From NCBI GenBank assembly GCA_963920575.1, contig OY986969.1, positions 1,312,001-1,376,000 on the forward strand: DNA of 64,000 bases, given 5' to 3'. The stretch is from Narthecium ossifragum. Taxonomy: Eukaryota; Streptophyta; Magnoliopsida; Dioscoreales; Nartheciaceae. Each line of letters opens with the position of its first letter. Within the stretch, counting starts at the first letter, position 1. Positions 24,603-36,670 of the stretch are shown one piece after another. Made by a program: the position numbers and the translations under genes. The notes below the pieces were generated by a model that was not told the origin of the DNA, did not search any database, and saw nothing but the letters and a program-made list of their open reading frames with translations.

Positions 24603-25243
24603 TGAAGGTGACCCTGCATCCGAGATAATTGGTAAGAGAAGCGACGAAGAAGAAGTGGACTATGTTGGAGCGATCGGACTTGCAGGCGCCGATCGATCCA
24701 ACATGGGTGAGGGAAGAACAGAAACATGATGGAACAGAGGAAGGAAAGAGATGAAGAGCTGTGGTAACTGGTGAAGAGAACAGCGAAGACAAGCATGCAT
24801 AATGGAAGGTGAAAAGAAACCGAAAACAACGAGAGGAAGGCGACGGCCAGCGGTGATGGAGGCCGGCGACGTTGGTCGGAAACAATGGCACAAACCATGG
24901 GTTCGCATGCAAGGGAGAGATGAAGAGGACACACACACAAGGGATTATCACACTGGCATGGGCGAGATGAAAAGGACGCGTCGGACTCTTACCGGAAAGT
25001 TGCAATTGCCTGGGAGGACACACCGGAAGCCGGGACGACGGTGTTCGCCTAAGCTGGACGCTGATGATGAGAGGAACTCCGGCAACCACGAAACGACTTA
25101 TGTAGTTCGCTAGGTCTCGTAGTTGAGGTAAGGAGGGGAATAAATAGGCGGCTAAGAGGTATGGATTAACTCGGAATGGAGTCCGAGTTGGAGACGGCGA
25201 GGCAGAGGCGCGGAAGATCGGAAGTTATCTCAAAGAACCAGCA

Positions 25244-25835
25244 GGATCGATCGGCCTAGCGAGGATGGATCGATCGAACGCCACGTGGCTGCATCAGGTG
25301 GGCACTGATGAACAATAGCTCTTAAAGGCGCCCGATCGATCGAACTTGGTGTGCCCGATCGATCGGACCGACTTAAAGAGCGCGACCGATGGACGGATCG
25401 ATCGCACGGTGTATGGCCAAAAACACCACGCTCTGTCACCAATAAATACCTAGTCGGATCGATCGAGCCCGCTAGGATGGATCGATCGAACTCGCACACT
25501 TAGTTTTCTCAAAAATGTTGGAGCGAAGGATGGATCGATCGATAGATGTAGTGTCAAAAACACTACGTTCTGTCAGGATTAAATGCACAAGATGGACCGA
25601 TCCCGCTCTCAAGCCCCGATCGATCCATCTAGAGCCAAGAGTAAAGACAAGCTGGAGCGAAGAGCCGATCGATCGGATGCTTGCGAGGCAAAAACAATAT
25701 GTTCTGCCAAGATATAGCCGCAAGTTGGATCGATCGGCCGCCATGGGGCGGATCGATCCAACTCCGGAACGAAGAGAAGTGATGCTATATGTAGAGAAGG
25801 ATCGATCGGTCCTTCTATAGCTCGATCGATCGGTC
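25244..25835. repeat. GATCGATC array upstream of the acidic ORF
   Basis: About 14 GATCGATC palindromes in 590 bp, with one more at 24691. A longer unit of about 135 bp is visible, marked by the phrase CAAAAACACTACGTTCTGTC and variants near 25415, 25553 and 25686. In sense direction it is followed by TATTTATT (reverse strand, about 25142-25150) and then the acidic ORF start at 24602. Confidence 0.8.
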
Positions 25836-26147
25836 GGACCAAAATACGAGAAAATCCACCAGAAAACTTAAAAATGAAGCTGCGACGACCCTGTAAAAAT
25901 ATAGACCTCTCCAGGCCAAAAGAATTCAAGTACGGACATCCCCTGATTCACCATTAACACGAACAGTCACAGACATCGATGACAGAATTATCAGACAATC
26001 ACAATCAACAACGCCCTAATCAGAAAATACGCAAGCATGTAAAGAAAACATGAAAGAAACCAAAACAACAGAACACACACAACGGATGGGTTGCCTCCCA
26101 TCAAGCGCTTGGTTTAACGTCTCGAGCTCGACGACATGAAAGCGCAA

Positions 26148-29100
26148 TTACTCAGAAAGTGGTTCATGCAACCTCTGTGTGGCTTCTAAGGTCAGAGGAT
26201 TTTCTATGTATCTTTTTAACCTTTGGCCATTCACTTTGAAGGTGGAATCAGAGTTAGGATTGCAGAGTTCAACAGCCCCATGGGGAAAAACTTTAGTAAC
26301 TTCGAATGGACCAGTCCATCTAGATTTCAATTTCCCTGGGAAAAGCCGCAACCTAGCGTTAAATAACCACACCCTATCTCCCACATTAAAAGTTCTTTGA
26401 TGAATGAACCGATCATGGTATGCCTTAGTTCGAGCTTTATAGATAAGAGCGTTATCATAGGCGTCATTACGTATTTCCTCCAACTCATTGAGTTGCAGTA
26501 GGCGAGCGCGCTGACCCGTAGGTAACCAATTAACCTCTTTAATAGTTAACCACACTCTATCCATGAGATTCACTGGTAAGCGGCAATGCTTACCGTAGAC
26601 CATCCGATACGGGGACATCCCTATGGGTGTTTTAAATGCCGTTCTATATGCCCAGAGTGCTTCATTCAAGCGCATAGACCAGTCCTTTCTATCCAACCGC
26701 ACGACTTTTTCCAGGATGCGTTTGATCTCCCTATTAGATACCTCTACCTGCCCACTGGTCTGAGGGTGATATGGTGTGGCAACCTTATGGGAAATATTAT
26801 ACTTATCGAGAGTGTGACGGAAATATCGATTCATAAAGTGTGATCCGCCATCACTTATCATAGCTCGAGGATGACCAAACCGAGAGAAAATGTTAGAATG
26901 AAGAAATTTAACAACAACTCGGTGATCATTGGTCTTAGTCGCTATGGCTTCAATCCATTTCGAAACATAGTCAACGGCTAATAAAATGTAGATGTAGCCA
27001 TTTGAAGGAGGAAACGGGCCCATAAAATCAATACCCCAAACATCAAATACTTCACATTCAATAATCGGATTTTGAGGCATTTCATTTCGATGCGAAATAC
27101 TCCCTAATTGTTGACACCGCACACACGCTTTTGAAAAACTGTGAGCATCACGAAAAATCGAGGGCCAATAGAAACCAGATTGAAAAATCTTGGCTGCGGT
27201 TCGACGACCTGAAAAGTGTCCTCCACATGCATGAGAGTGGCATGAAGTAAGAATGGAGATTATTTCAGATTCGGGTACACAACATCTCATAATCTGATCC
27301 GGACAGTGTATAAAAAGGATGGGATCATTCCACACATAGGATTTAACTTTTGAAAAGAATTTATCTCGATCTAGTTTATTCCAATGAGCAGGAGTGAATC
27401 CAGAAACAAGATAATTTACGATGTGTGCAAACCACGGTTTTGGGGCTTGATCAACAGTCAATAAATATTCATCAGGGAAGGTATCATCGATCGGGGATGA
27501 ATCATTAATGACATCGACAGGAAGACGCGACAGGTGATCGGCTACCACGTTTAAAGCTGCCTTTTTATCTCGTAATTCCAGATCGAACTCTTGGAGAAGC
27601 AAAATCCAACGAATTAATCGAGGTTTAAGCTCTTTCTTGGAAACAAGATACCTAAGGGCTGAATGATCGGTAAAATTTATGACTTTGGATTCAAGAAGAT
27701 ATGACCGAAACTTTTCTAAGGAAAAAATCACAGCCAGTAACTCTTTCTCAGTAGTCATGTAATTCACCTGAGCTTCATTCAACGTCTTACTAGCATAGTA
27801 GATGGCACGAGGTAGTTTATCAATAGTTTGTCCCAACACAGCACCTACTGCGTGATCGGATGCGTCACACGTGATTTCAAAGGGATGATTATAATCAGGA
27901 CAATGGACAATCGGTGCTGAAGAGAGTGAATCACGCAGGACATGAAAAGCATGAAGACAAGATTGATCGAACACAAATGGAACATCTTTAACCAATAGAG
28001 CACATAACGGTCGGGAGATTTTACTAAAATCCTTAATAAACCTCCGATAGAACCCTGCGTGGCCCAGGAATGACCGAATTTGACGCACCGACGAAGGAGG
28101 CGGAAATTTAGAAATAAGCTCTAACTTAGCTTTATCTACCTCAATCCCCCGACTTGAAATGACGTGGCCGAGAACGATACCTTCCGTAACCATAAAATGG
28201 CTCTTTTCCCAACTCAACACCAGATTAGTTTTCTCACACCTAGCAAGGACTTTGGATAAATTTTCAAGCCATGATTCAAAGGACTGGCCAAACACAGAGA
28301 AGTCATCCATAAATATCTCTAGAAACTGTTCAATCATATCCCCAAAAATAGCAAGCATGCAACGTTGAAATGTCGCTGGGGCATTGCAAAGGCCAAAAGG
28401 CATACGACGATAAGCGAATGTTCCATACGGACATGTAAAGGTTGTCTTCTCCTAATCATTAGGATCGATGGCGACTTGATTATACCCAGAGTAGCCGTCA
28501 AGGAAACAATAATATGCTTGGCCTGATAACCGTTCTAAAATCTGGTCAATGAAGGGCAATGGAAAATGATCTTTTCGAGTTAAAGCGTTAAGACGCCTAT
28601 AATCGATACAAACTCTCCACCCTGTGGTCTGTCTAGTTGGGATATCCTCCCCTTTGTCATTTTTAACCACTGTGATACCAGATTTTTTAGGAACGACCTG
28701 AGTAGGACTAATCCATTTAGAGTCTGAGATCGGATAAATGATCCCTGCGTCTAAAAGTTTAATTACTTCCTTCATTACAACATCTTTCATAAGAGGGTTG
28801 AGCCGGCGTTGCATCTCCCGGACACATTTAGTTTCATCCTCTAAGAGTATGCGATGCATGCAAATCGAAGGATCAATGCCTTTAAGATCACCAATGGACC
28901 ACCCTATAGCTCTTTTATGCAGTTTGAGGACATCGAGTAATTGATGCTCTTGATCAATGGCTAATGCAGAGGAGATAATTACTGGAAGGGTAGATTCAGG
29001 TCCAAGGAAGGCATATTTTAAATTGGATGGCAACGTTTTCAGCTCCAAAGATGGTGGTGTGATCAAAGAAGGTACAGCCGGCGTTGAGGAGGTAGGAGGT

Positions 29101-32100
29101 AAAGGCTCAAGAAGAGGTTTTTTCCAGGAAATACCGCACACATCAGTAATGACATCAAGATCGTTAAAATCCTTTAAAACATTGTCATTTTCAGACTTGA
29201 ACACCGACCCAAAAGCATCCCAATCATTTTTTTCATTGTTCACAACCGGAAACACTACATCCGTACTCAAAACATCTTCATGCACATGTGACACATAATG
29301 TTCAAAAACATCGTCTTCAACCACAATAGACATGTAACAACCACTCTCAAAACTCCCACACGGAGTATCATTATTCAACAACAACAAAGGCAATGTATCA
29401 TCAATACAACTCATTATCTCATCCTCATTAACCAAGGTATCAACCATAAAGCAGTCATCATCATACGCATGATTCTTTGAAGCATGAAATATATTCAAAC
29501 GTAATTCCATATTACCAAATGTGACCGTCATGAAACCATCCCTACAGTTAATACAAGCATTGGCTGTAGCCAAGAAGGGTCGGCCAAGGATTATAGGAAC
29601 CGATTTTTTAGTTTGCACTCCAGGTTCCATATCTAACACAACAAAGTCAACCGGGAATACGCACCGATCAACCTTAACCAAAACGTCTTCAAGGATTCCT
29701 CTTGGTGTCTTAATTGATCGATCAGCTAATTGTAGGGTCATGGCCGTAGGTTTCAATTCTCCTATACCAAACTTAGAATATAAGGAGAAAGGCATGAGGT
29801 TGACACTTGCACCCAAATCCAGTAGTGCTCCATCAATCGTGTGATTTCCTATAATGCATGAGATTGTGGGGGTGCCAGGATCCTTGAGCTTAGGAGGAAG
29901 ATCACATCGAAGGATTGAGCTAACTTGCTTGGTCAGGAAAATCTTCTTAGACACATGTGACCTAGACTGTCGTTTATGTGTGCAAAGGTCCTTGAGGAAT
30001 TTGGCATAAGATGGAATGTGTTTGATGGCATCAAGCAGAGGAAGATTAATATGCACTTTTTTAAATACCTCCATCATTTCATCTATTTTTGAGTTTTTGA
30101 ATGGGGTGGAAGTCGGATCTGCTAAAGCTTCAGGAAAAGGAACCTTAGGAATATAAGTCGTGGGATTTGGTTCTCTTTCATGAGATGATGTCATGTGTGG
30201 TGATGCATGTAAATCACCAATGGAGTCATGATGATTTGAATGTGGAGTGTCGGAGGATGAACCAGGTTCCTTTGATGCACATGAGTTATTGGGCAATGAT
30301 GTCTGAGAATGAGATGCATGTAAATCTTGATCATCTGTGGTTACTTCAGGTTGCTCAATGTTGGCAAAAGTTTTACCACTACGAAGGGTTGTCACAGCTT
30401 GTACTTGTTCATGCGATGAGTCTACATGATGTTGGCCTTTGGGATTAGGAATAGACTGACTCGGTAATTGTCCATCTTCTCTCCTAGACAATGCATTAGC
30501 CAATTGACCCAATTGGGCCTCTATCTTTGCCAGAGTTTGAGAATGAGAATGAACTAATTGGGTCAACTCATCGTTGTGTGGAACATGATTTTGTTGCTGT
30601 GGATGAAGAACTGAGTGATTTTGAGGTCCTTGACTCTAGGGAGGTACATACGGTTTGTTTCCCCAAGATTGAGATGTTTGATTTTGAATAGGCCGATATG
30701 GAGATCGAAATGACGAAGTTTGGCCTTGAGAGTTGGTAGGATATGACGATTGGAATTTTGGAGGATAATTCGTAGTATGAGCACCTATGGATGGTCTAGA
30801 ATTAAAAGAATTGGGTTGTTGACCTGGTGTTCTCCACGAAAAATTTGGATGATCTCTCAAACCAGGATTGTAAGAATTTGAATAAGGATCATAAGCTGGC
30901 TTAGATTGACCATACACGGCATTAATGTGTTCCTGAACTAACTCAGGATAATGACATGCCAACTGGCAGTCAGTGACATCGTGACCAGGATTCGAACATA
31001 AGAAACAGATTTCTCCCGACGATGGAAGCGTAGGAAGAATAGATGAATCAACCTGATTTGTGGTTTGAGTGAGAACTTGATCTAGTTTTCTACTCAAGGC
31101 ATCAACCTGTTGAGCAAGTCGGGTTGACTCGTTTAATTCAAGCACTCCTCGAGGATTGGATTGGGTGGAAGACCCACGATTATTCCTAGAGGAGGTGGCG
31201 TGGTGTTGAGAGTTCTCAGCGAGTCTCTCAAAAAGCCTCCAAGAATCGTCAAGGGGGTTTGTAATGAAAACTCCCCCACACGCAGCATCAATAGTTAATT
31301 GATGTTTTTCCTTAAGACCCTTGTAGAAATGCTCTACTATGGCCCATTGAGGAAATTGGTGGTGGGGACATTTCCTAAGGAGTTCCCTATAACGATCCTA
31401 AGCCTCATGAAATGCTTCATCGTCGGCTTGTCTAAAAGAGGAAATTTCATGGCGAAGGTCACTGGTCTTGGTAATTGGGAAAAATTTCTCAAGAAATTGA
31501 GCTTGTAATTGAGGCCATGTCGTGATCGACCGAGGTTCTAGAAACGTGAGCCAATGTTTCGCTTTACCTTTTAGGGTAAAAGGAAATAATTTAAGTCTCC
31601 AAGCGTCTTCGGTAAAATTATTTACCCTCACGATAGAACTAATTAGAATAAACTCCTCTATATGATTGTAGGGGTCCTCATGAGATAAGCCATGGAAAGT
31701 CGGTAAGGATTGTAAGAACTGTGGTTTAATCTCATAATGGGCCGCTCCAATTACTGGAGGTTGAATACAGGAGTTAGAAGTGAAAGAGGTTGGAACATAA
31801 AAATCTTTCATGGCTCTACGACCCTGGTTTTCAGGTTGGTTAGGATTGTCATTAGGTCCAAGATTGTCCTCAGGGTTATCCATAGCTAAATGAGTAGGAG
31901 AAGAGACTGACAATTTATGCGATGTAGAGCAAGAAGCAAAGAATTCCTTCAATGTAAAATTGAAATCTGGGTCCTTATCATCACTCATCAACACATCATA
32001 AAGATCATTCAAGGTTTTGAAATGCAAACAGTGCAATCTCGATGACGTGTTGTTGGCGTTCGCTCCTTCACCGCTCGAAAAGGATGCCGCTTTGTTCTTC

Positions 32101-32102
32101 AC
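26148..32102 (-). pseudogene. gag-pol polyprotein, one frame with three TAG codons
   Basis: A single frame of about 1984 codons ends in TAA at 26148-26150. In order it has gag (FTLKGKAKHWLTFLEP near 31570), a CCHC knuckle (CFLCSNPGHDVTDC), an aspartic protease with the Athila-type box LLDLGASVNLMP (near 29805), reverse transcriptase ([23 protein letters not shown], catalytic FMDDFSVFG near 28310), RNase H ([16 protein letters not shown]), the integrase zinc finger (H..H...C..C near 27100-27240), the integrase core ([22 protein letters not shown]) and a C-terminal GPF motif (RWTGPFEV). The only lesions are TAG at 31398-31400, 30636-30638 and 28452-28454. No frameshift was found. Confidence 0.9.
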
Positions 32103-32221
32103 CTACTGATCACAAAAAGATATGGAAATATTAGCACTGAAACTATTTTTGGTCTTTTATATAATAATCAACTGATAAGCAAGAAACTATACTAAGTACA
32201 CAACTTAAAACACCGTAAAAA

Positions 32222-32239
32222 TCCCCGGCAACGGCGCCA
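32222..32239 (-). other. Primer-binding site, tRNA-Asp type
   Basis: The plus strand reads TCCCCGGCAACGGCGCCA, which is the 3' end of plant tRNA-Asp as I know it, including CCA. It lies 6 bp inside the 5' LTR, where minus-strand DNA synthesis would be primed. Confidence 0.9.
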
Positions 32240-32245
32240 AAATTT

Positions 32246-33829
32246 TGATATGACTTGAAAAGTGTCGTGGCTTAACAAGACTGACCAAAATTACAATATA
32301 TTCCGGTGCTCTACTTTAACTACTAAGAACTAGTAGATAGTGGAGAGTCCGAGTCGAGTCCACAGGGATTTCAGGGATTTAAATCAAATACTTAGTAAAT
32401 CTCCTACTAATAAGTTGAGAAAAGATTTAGAATTGAAATTAAACTAAACTTATACTAAAGGATTGAAGAATATGAGAGAAAGGACCATAGAATTCTTAAT
32501 CAGTAACTAAGGATCTACCAGGTTTTCCAAAGATCAGGGCATGCAGACACGATAAATGGCTTTCTAATAGTTGATAAAGGAATGGCTAGTTCTCCTTATC
32601 ACTCGACAAGTTCTGTTTAGGATTCCTTGTCGGCAAGAATAATTAACGAACTATCAGTGACCGAATGATTAGTTACGTTCACTGCTAATGAACCCTCTTA
32701 CTCAGATGAGTTCATCGCAAGCAAAGCCAAAGATATGGATTTAGGTGTAATATCGAGATGACTTCGCATCTCAATGGCCGAAAATACAAAGATAAGATGC
32801 AAGAAGGATTAGGGATGGAACGTAGTGGGACTAGCACTACTATAGTGGGACTAGCACTATACAATCCCTAATCACGAACAAGATTCCATCCGAGATATCA
32901 TGGTACTAGCATGATCCTCTTATTTGGATGAATCCAATCCACGCCCTAACATACACAAGCTCTAGAATCAAGTGCAAGTAAGAATGATCCAAACATCCAG
33001 CAAGAAATCGACACCAAGAAATAGGAAAATATAATCAATCCATAAAACCAAATAATCGTGTATACAAACCCTAAATCTGAGAAATCCATAGTAAAAACCC
33101 TAGTTACATCATAAGAATCCCATGGCTAGGGTTTTAGCTACTCATCTTCAGGGGATAATCCATCGGTAGAAGTTGATGATCTCCTCCCACCATGGATCTC
33201 CTCCAAAGAATCGTCGAAGAAAAGATGTAGAAAAGATAGGTAAACTCCCTCCAAAAACGTCTGGAAAAAGCCCCCAAAAAACCCTAAACAATGACTACTT
33301 ATAGCCCAAGAGACAACCTCCCACGGATTAGATCAGAGCCGTCGATCTTTGCTTCTGGCCGCGTCCGATCGATCCAACTCTTGGAGTTCGATCGATCGGA
33401 GTCCTTAACTCCCTTCATATTGCGCAACGCCCTAGCTGGATCGATCCAACTCTTGGAGTTCGATCGATCCTACGCCTTATTGCTGGTAACTCCCGAGCTG
33501 GATCGATCGGGCTTGACTTGGCCGATCGATCGAATCACCGTTGTTAAGCTACATCCCTTGCTGGATCGATCGGGCACTTGAAGTTCGATCGATCCAGCCA
33601 TTGTTAATCGTTCCCTTGTTGGTTGAGTTGGATCGATCGAGCCTGTAGAGCTCGATCGATCTGGATTGCCCAAAATCGCCAAAATAGATTGTTTTAACTC
33701 CAGAATTGATCAAACTCGTGGAATGACCTATTATGCCTGAAATGGAATAAAAGTAGTCAGTCCAGCATTGCTCGGGGCCCAACAAAGCCAAATTACAAGG
33801 GTGTTTTGTGCACTTTTCAAGTCTTATCA
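32246..33829 (-). repeat. 5' LTR of the Athila-like element
   Basis: A 1584-bp LTR, right copy on the plus strand and promoter-proximal for the minus-strand element. Nearly identical to the other LTR, including the palindrome array (about 33363-33662) and TATA-like box. Confidence 0.95.
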
Positions 33830-33834
33830 CCGGT

Positions 33835-34027
33835 CAGGGTAATCAAAGATTTGGAGGCTATGTTCAGGTGCTTCTTGTGGTAGGGAAACAAAGGGGGTTT
33901 TGCTCGAGTGGCTTGGGGCACAGTTGTTTCTCCTGTTGATCAGGGTGGACTAGGTATACGGGATTTGAGCACTTGGCAGAAGGCGATTAGCTTTACAAGG
34001 GTGGCGAAGTTGCTTGAGGTTAGTCCT
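33835..34027 (+). pseudogene. LINE B ORF2 middle fragment between two insertions
   Basis: A 193-bp island of LINE ORF2 codes for the region downstream of reverse transcriptase (readable as FRCFLW...KGG, then ARVAWGTVVSP and QGGLGIRDLSTWQKA). It is bounded on the left by the TSD of the Athila-like element (33830-33834) and on the right by the hAT TSD (34020-34027). Confidence 0.8.
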
Positions 34028-36662
34028 TAGGGGTGAGCATTCGGTTCTCAGTTCGGTTCTCGGTCCAGAACCGAAGAACCGAATTATTTTCGGTCCAGAT
34101 TTTAGAGAACCGAACCGAATTATTTTCGGTCCAGATTTTAGAGAACCGAACCGAATTACCATTGGAACAGAACCGAACCGAACCGTAATTTTCGGTTCCA
34201 AAGTAATTGGAACCGAACTTCGCTATGAACCGAACCGAAATTTTCGGTTCCAGAACCGAACCGAAATTTCCAAACAAAAAATCCTGAAATTAATACACTT
34301 CAATACTTCATAATACACTTCTTGAAATTAATACACTTCCTGAAATTAATACAACCAAGCATGAGATTACACACATTGTTCTTGAAATTAATACTTCCTG
34401 AAAAAATCCGAAATTCCGAACCATAATCATCAAGATTACACACATTGTTCCATTACATCAGAAATTAATACAACAAAGCATGAGAAAATCCTGAAATTAA
34501 TACACTTCATGTATCTCATATTGGTGGATTGGATCTACTTTCGGTTTCCCGGAGAAAGACATCAACTTCAGAACCTGGGGAACCTTTCATTTCATAGCAA
34601 AACCTGCATAAAAAAGACTGATTGAGTAATGAGATGCATTATCCTGGATAGGATGCTTTAATACCACCAACAACTTCAGTAAGTGATGACTGTCAACACT
34701 TCATGTATTTCATTTCAATGCAATACAACCAGCAAATTAATACACTTCATGTATTTCATTTCAATGCAATACCACAAGCAACTTCAGTACAAACTACAAA
34801 GTAGGATGCTTTAATATCACAATCGGCAATTGTATATCATAAGTGATGACTGTCAACAGAGTATATGACTGTAGCATTCTAATGCACTATTGGCCAGGGC
34901 TATACAACAGATGCTTTACTAAGCTATGATGATTGTCCGCAGGGTAAACAACGATAGCATTTTAATGCAATATTGGTCAATGCTGAACAGAAGATGTTTG
35001 ATAAGCTATCATGTGTGCAGCATGATCCATTTTAATGCACCATTGATGAATGTTCCCAATCATAGAGAGTAAGTTCAATTCTTAGTAGAAAATGTATCTG
35101 ATAATTAAGAGGAAAAGGGAAAAAAAGAAAACAGTCTCAAAACTTTGAACCTTGAAATTTAGAGTAGCATATCAATCAAGACATAACCTCAAGTCATGGA
35201 TGCATTTCAAACTGAAATTCAGTAAGATCTACTGATTCACAATAATTAACCCGTACACTGATGAATTGGTCATAAATCCCTATGCCCAACCAATAGAGAA
35301 GTATACTAGTTAGTTCCTACATAAATAATGGCACAAGAAATCCAATGATATTAATAGAGCAAGTTTCCAGTCATCATGATTAAGACACTGCATAAGACCC
35401 AACATATACAATTGCCTCAGAGAGGAATGACGAAAACTGAAATTTTTGCATGAGTATATGTCAATCAAGCATAAAACTATGGATTGAAATACAAGGTTTT
35501 GCATGAGTATATGTCAATCAAGCAGAAAACTGAAATTTGGGACCAAAAACCTGAAAAGATAAGAAAATTGTCAATTCTAAGGATAATCTAAAATATACAC
35601 ATATCAAGGATAAAGACATAGATTGATATACTCATTCATGTGCTATATTCAAGTTTCTCTTCTCTAACCCAATTAGAATGCAAATTTCAACTAAACAGTG
35701 CCTCCTCACATCTCCACTGCACATTCTTGACTGAAGGCACTAGCAAATCCTCATTAAAGTGTATACATTCTTGACCGAAGGCACTTGCAGATTCTAGCTA
35801 TGAGAAAGCATAAATGCCCTTAAAAGAGTTTCTGAATCAAATCAACAACTTCAAGCTCCAAAAGGGTTGCATCAAGGAAAAAGAGGGGAGCGGTAAGTAC
35901 TATGAACTACAACAATTTTATCCCCGATCTCACAACTAAGGATTTTCTCGGACTGCAATTGCACTAGACTAAGTCAGATGTGCACCAAAAAATTTCCAAT
36001 CTAGCAAACAGCTGTGGGGACAGTAATCAAAAAAGAAAGAAGATAGATGATTGATCTTCATGTAAATGAAATCCACAAAGCATGCAGATCCCGTTGTACC
36101 TGGTTGCACAAGCACCTCCGTTCTCTTCGGTTGCTTGGTTGCCCTCGTTCTCCTTCGGATCTGTGAGCTTTGCTAAGAATCTGTTGGGAGAGACCGAGAG
36201 AGCTTGGAAGAGAGGGAGGAGGTGGCGTTGGGGACCTTAGGGCATCATCGGTGTTGCCTGGTTGATGCCGATCGGAGCGATCGCCACTTGTCTCTTCGGG
36301 AGAGCCGGAGAGAGCTTGGAAGAGAGGGAGGAGGCAGCGTTGGGGTTAGGGTCTAGGGTTAGGGTCTTAGGGAGGAGGCGGCGTCGGGACTCGGGAGTCG
36401 GGAGGGAGGCAGATTGGGTTAATGGCCTAATGGGTAGTCTGGTTAGTGGGTAGTCTGGGTTAATAGGTTATGGGTAGTCGGGTTATTCGGTTCTGACCCG
36501 AACCGAACCGAACTTTTTTTTCAAGAACCGAACCGAACCGAGAACCGAAGTTTTCGTACATGCCAGAACCGAACCGAATGGACCGAAGAACCGAACCGAA
36601 TGGACTGAACTAATTCGGTTCGATTCGGTTTTTCGGGTTTGGTTCGGTTTTGCTCACCCCTA
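34028..36662. mobile_element. Non-autonomous hAT element, 2.6 kb
   Basis: Perfect 8-bp TSD TTAGTCCT at 34020-34027 and 36663-36670. The ends are inverted repeats (TAGGGGTGAGCA and TGCTCACCCCTA). The subterminal regions are packed with GAACCGAACCGAA and its reverse complement. The 8-bp TSD and TAGGGGTG end fit hAT. No transposase frame is present. The interior is AT-rich, with a GA-rich 35-45 bp block repeated at about 36186-36232 and 36299-36341, perhaps captured host sequence. It lies inside LINE B. Confidence 0.9.
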
Positions 36663-36670
36663 TTAGTCCT

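Larger units (their letters stand above)
18571..33829 (-). mobile_element. Near-complete Athila-like Ty3/gypsy retrotransposon
   Basis: A 15,259-bp element in minus orientation, inserted in LINE B with TSD CCGGT (18566-18570 and 33830-33834). The two LTRs are both 1584 bp and differ at about 14 positions counted by eye. The termini are inverted repeats (TGATACGACTTGAAAAGT against ACTTTTCAAGTCTTATCA). The primer-binding site matches tRNA-Asp. In sense order it carries 5' LTR, gag-pol, a long spacer with palindrome arrays, an acidic ORF, a NLS-bearing ORF and 3' LTR. The extra ORFs downstream of pol and the tRNA-Asp primer site fit the Athila lineage. Confidence 0.93.

Noticed and set aside
34014..34313. 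99-codon frame at the left end of the hAT
   Set aside because: Reads through the GAACCGAA repeats (EPNRT); low complexity.
36343..36375. GGTTAGGGTCTAGGGTTAGGG, telomere-like words
   Set aside because: Only two or three imperfect units inside the hAT interior; no run of the plant telomere repeat.
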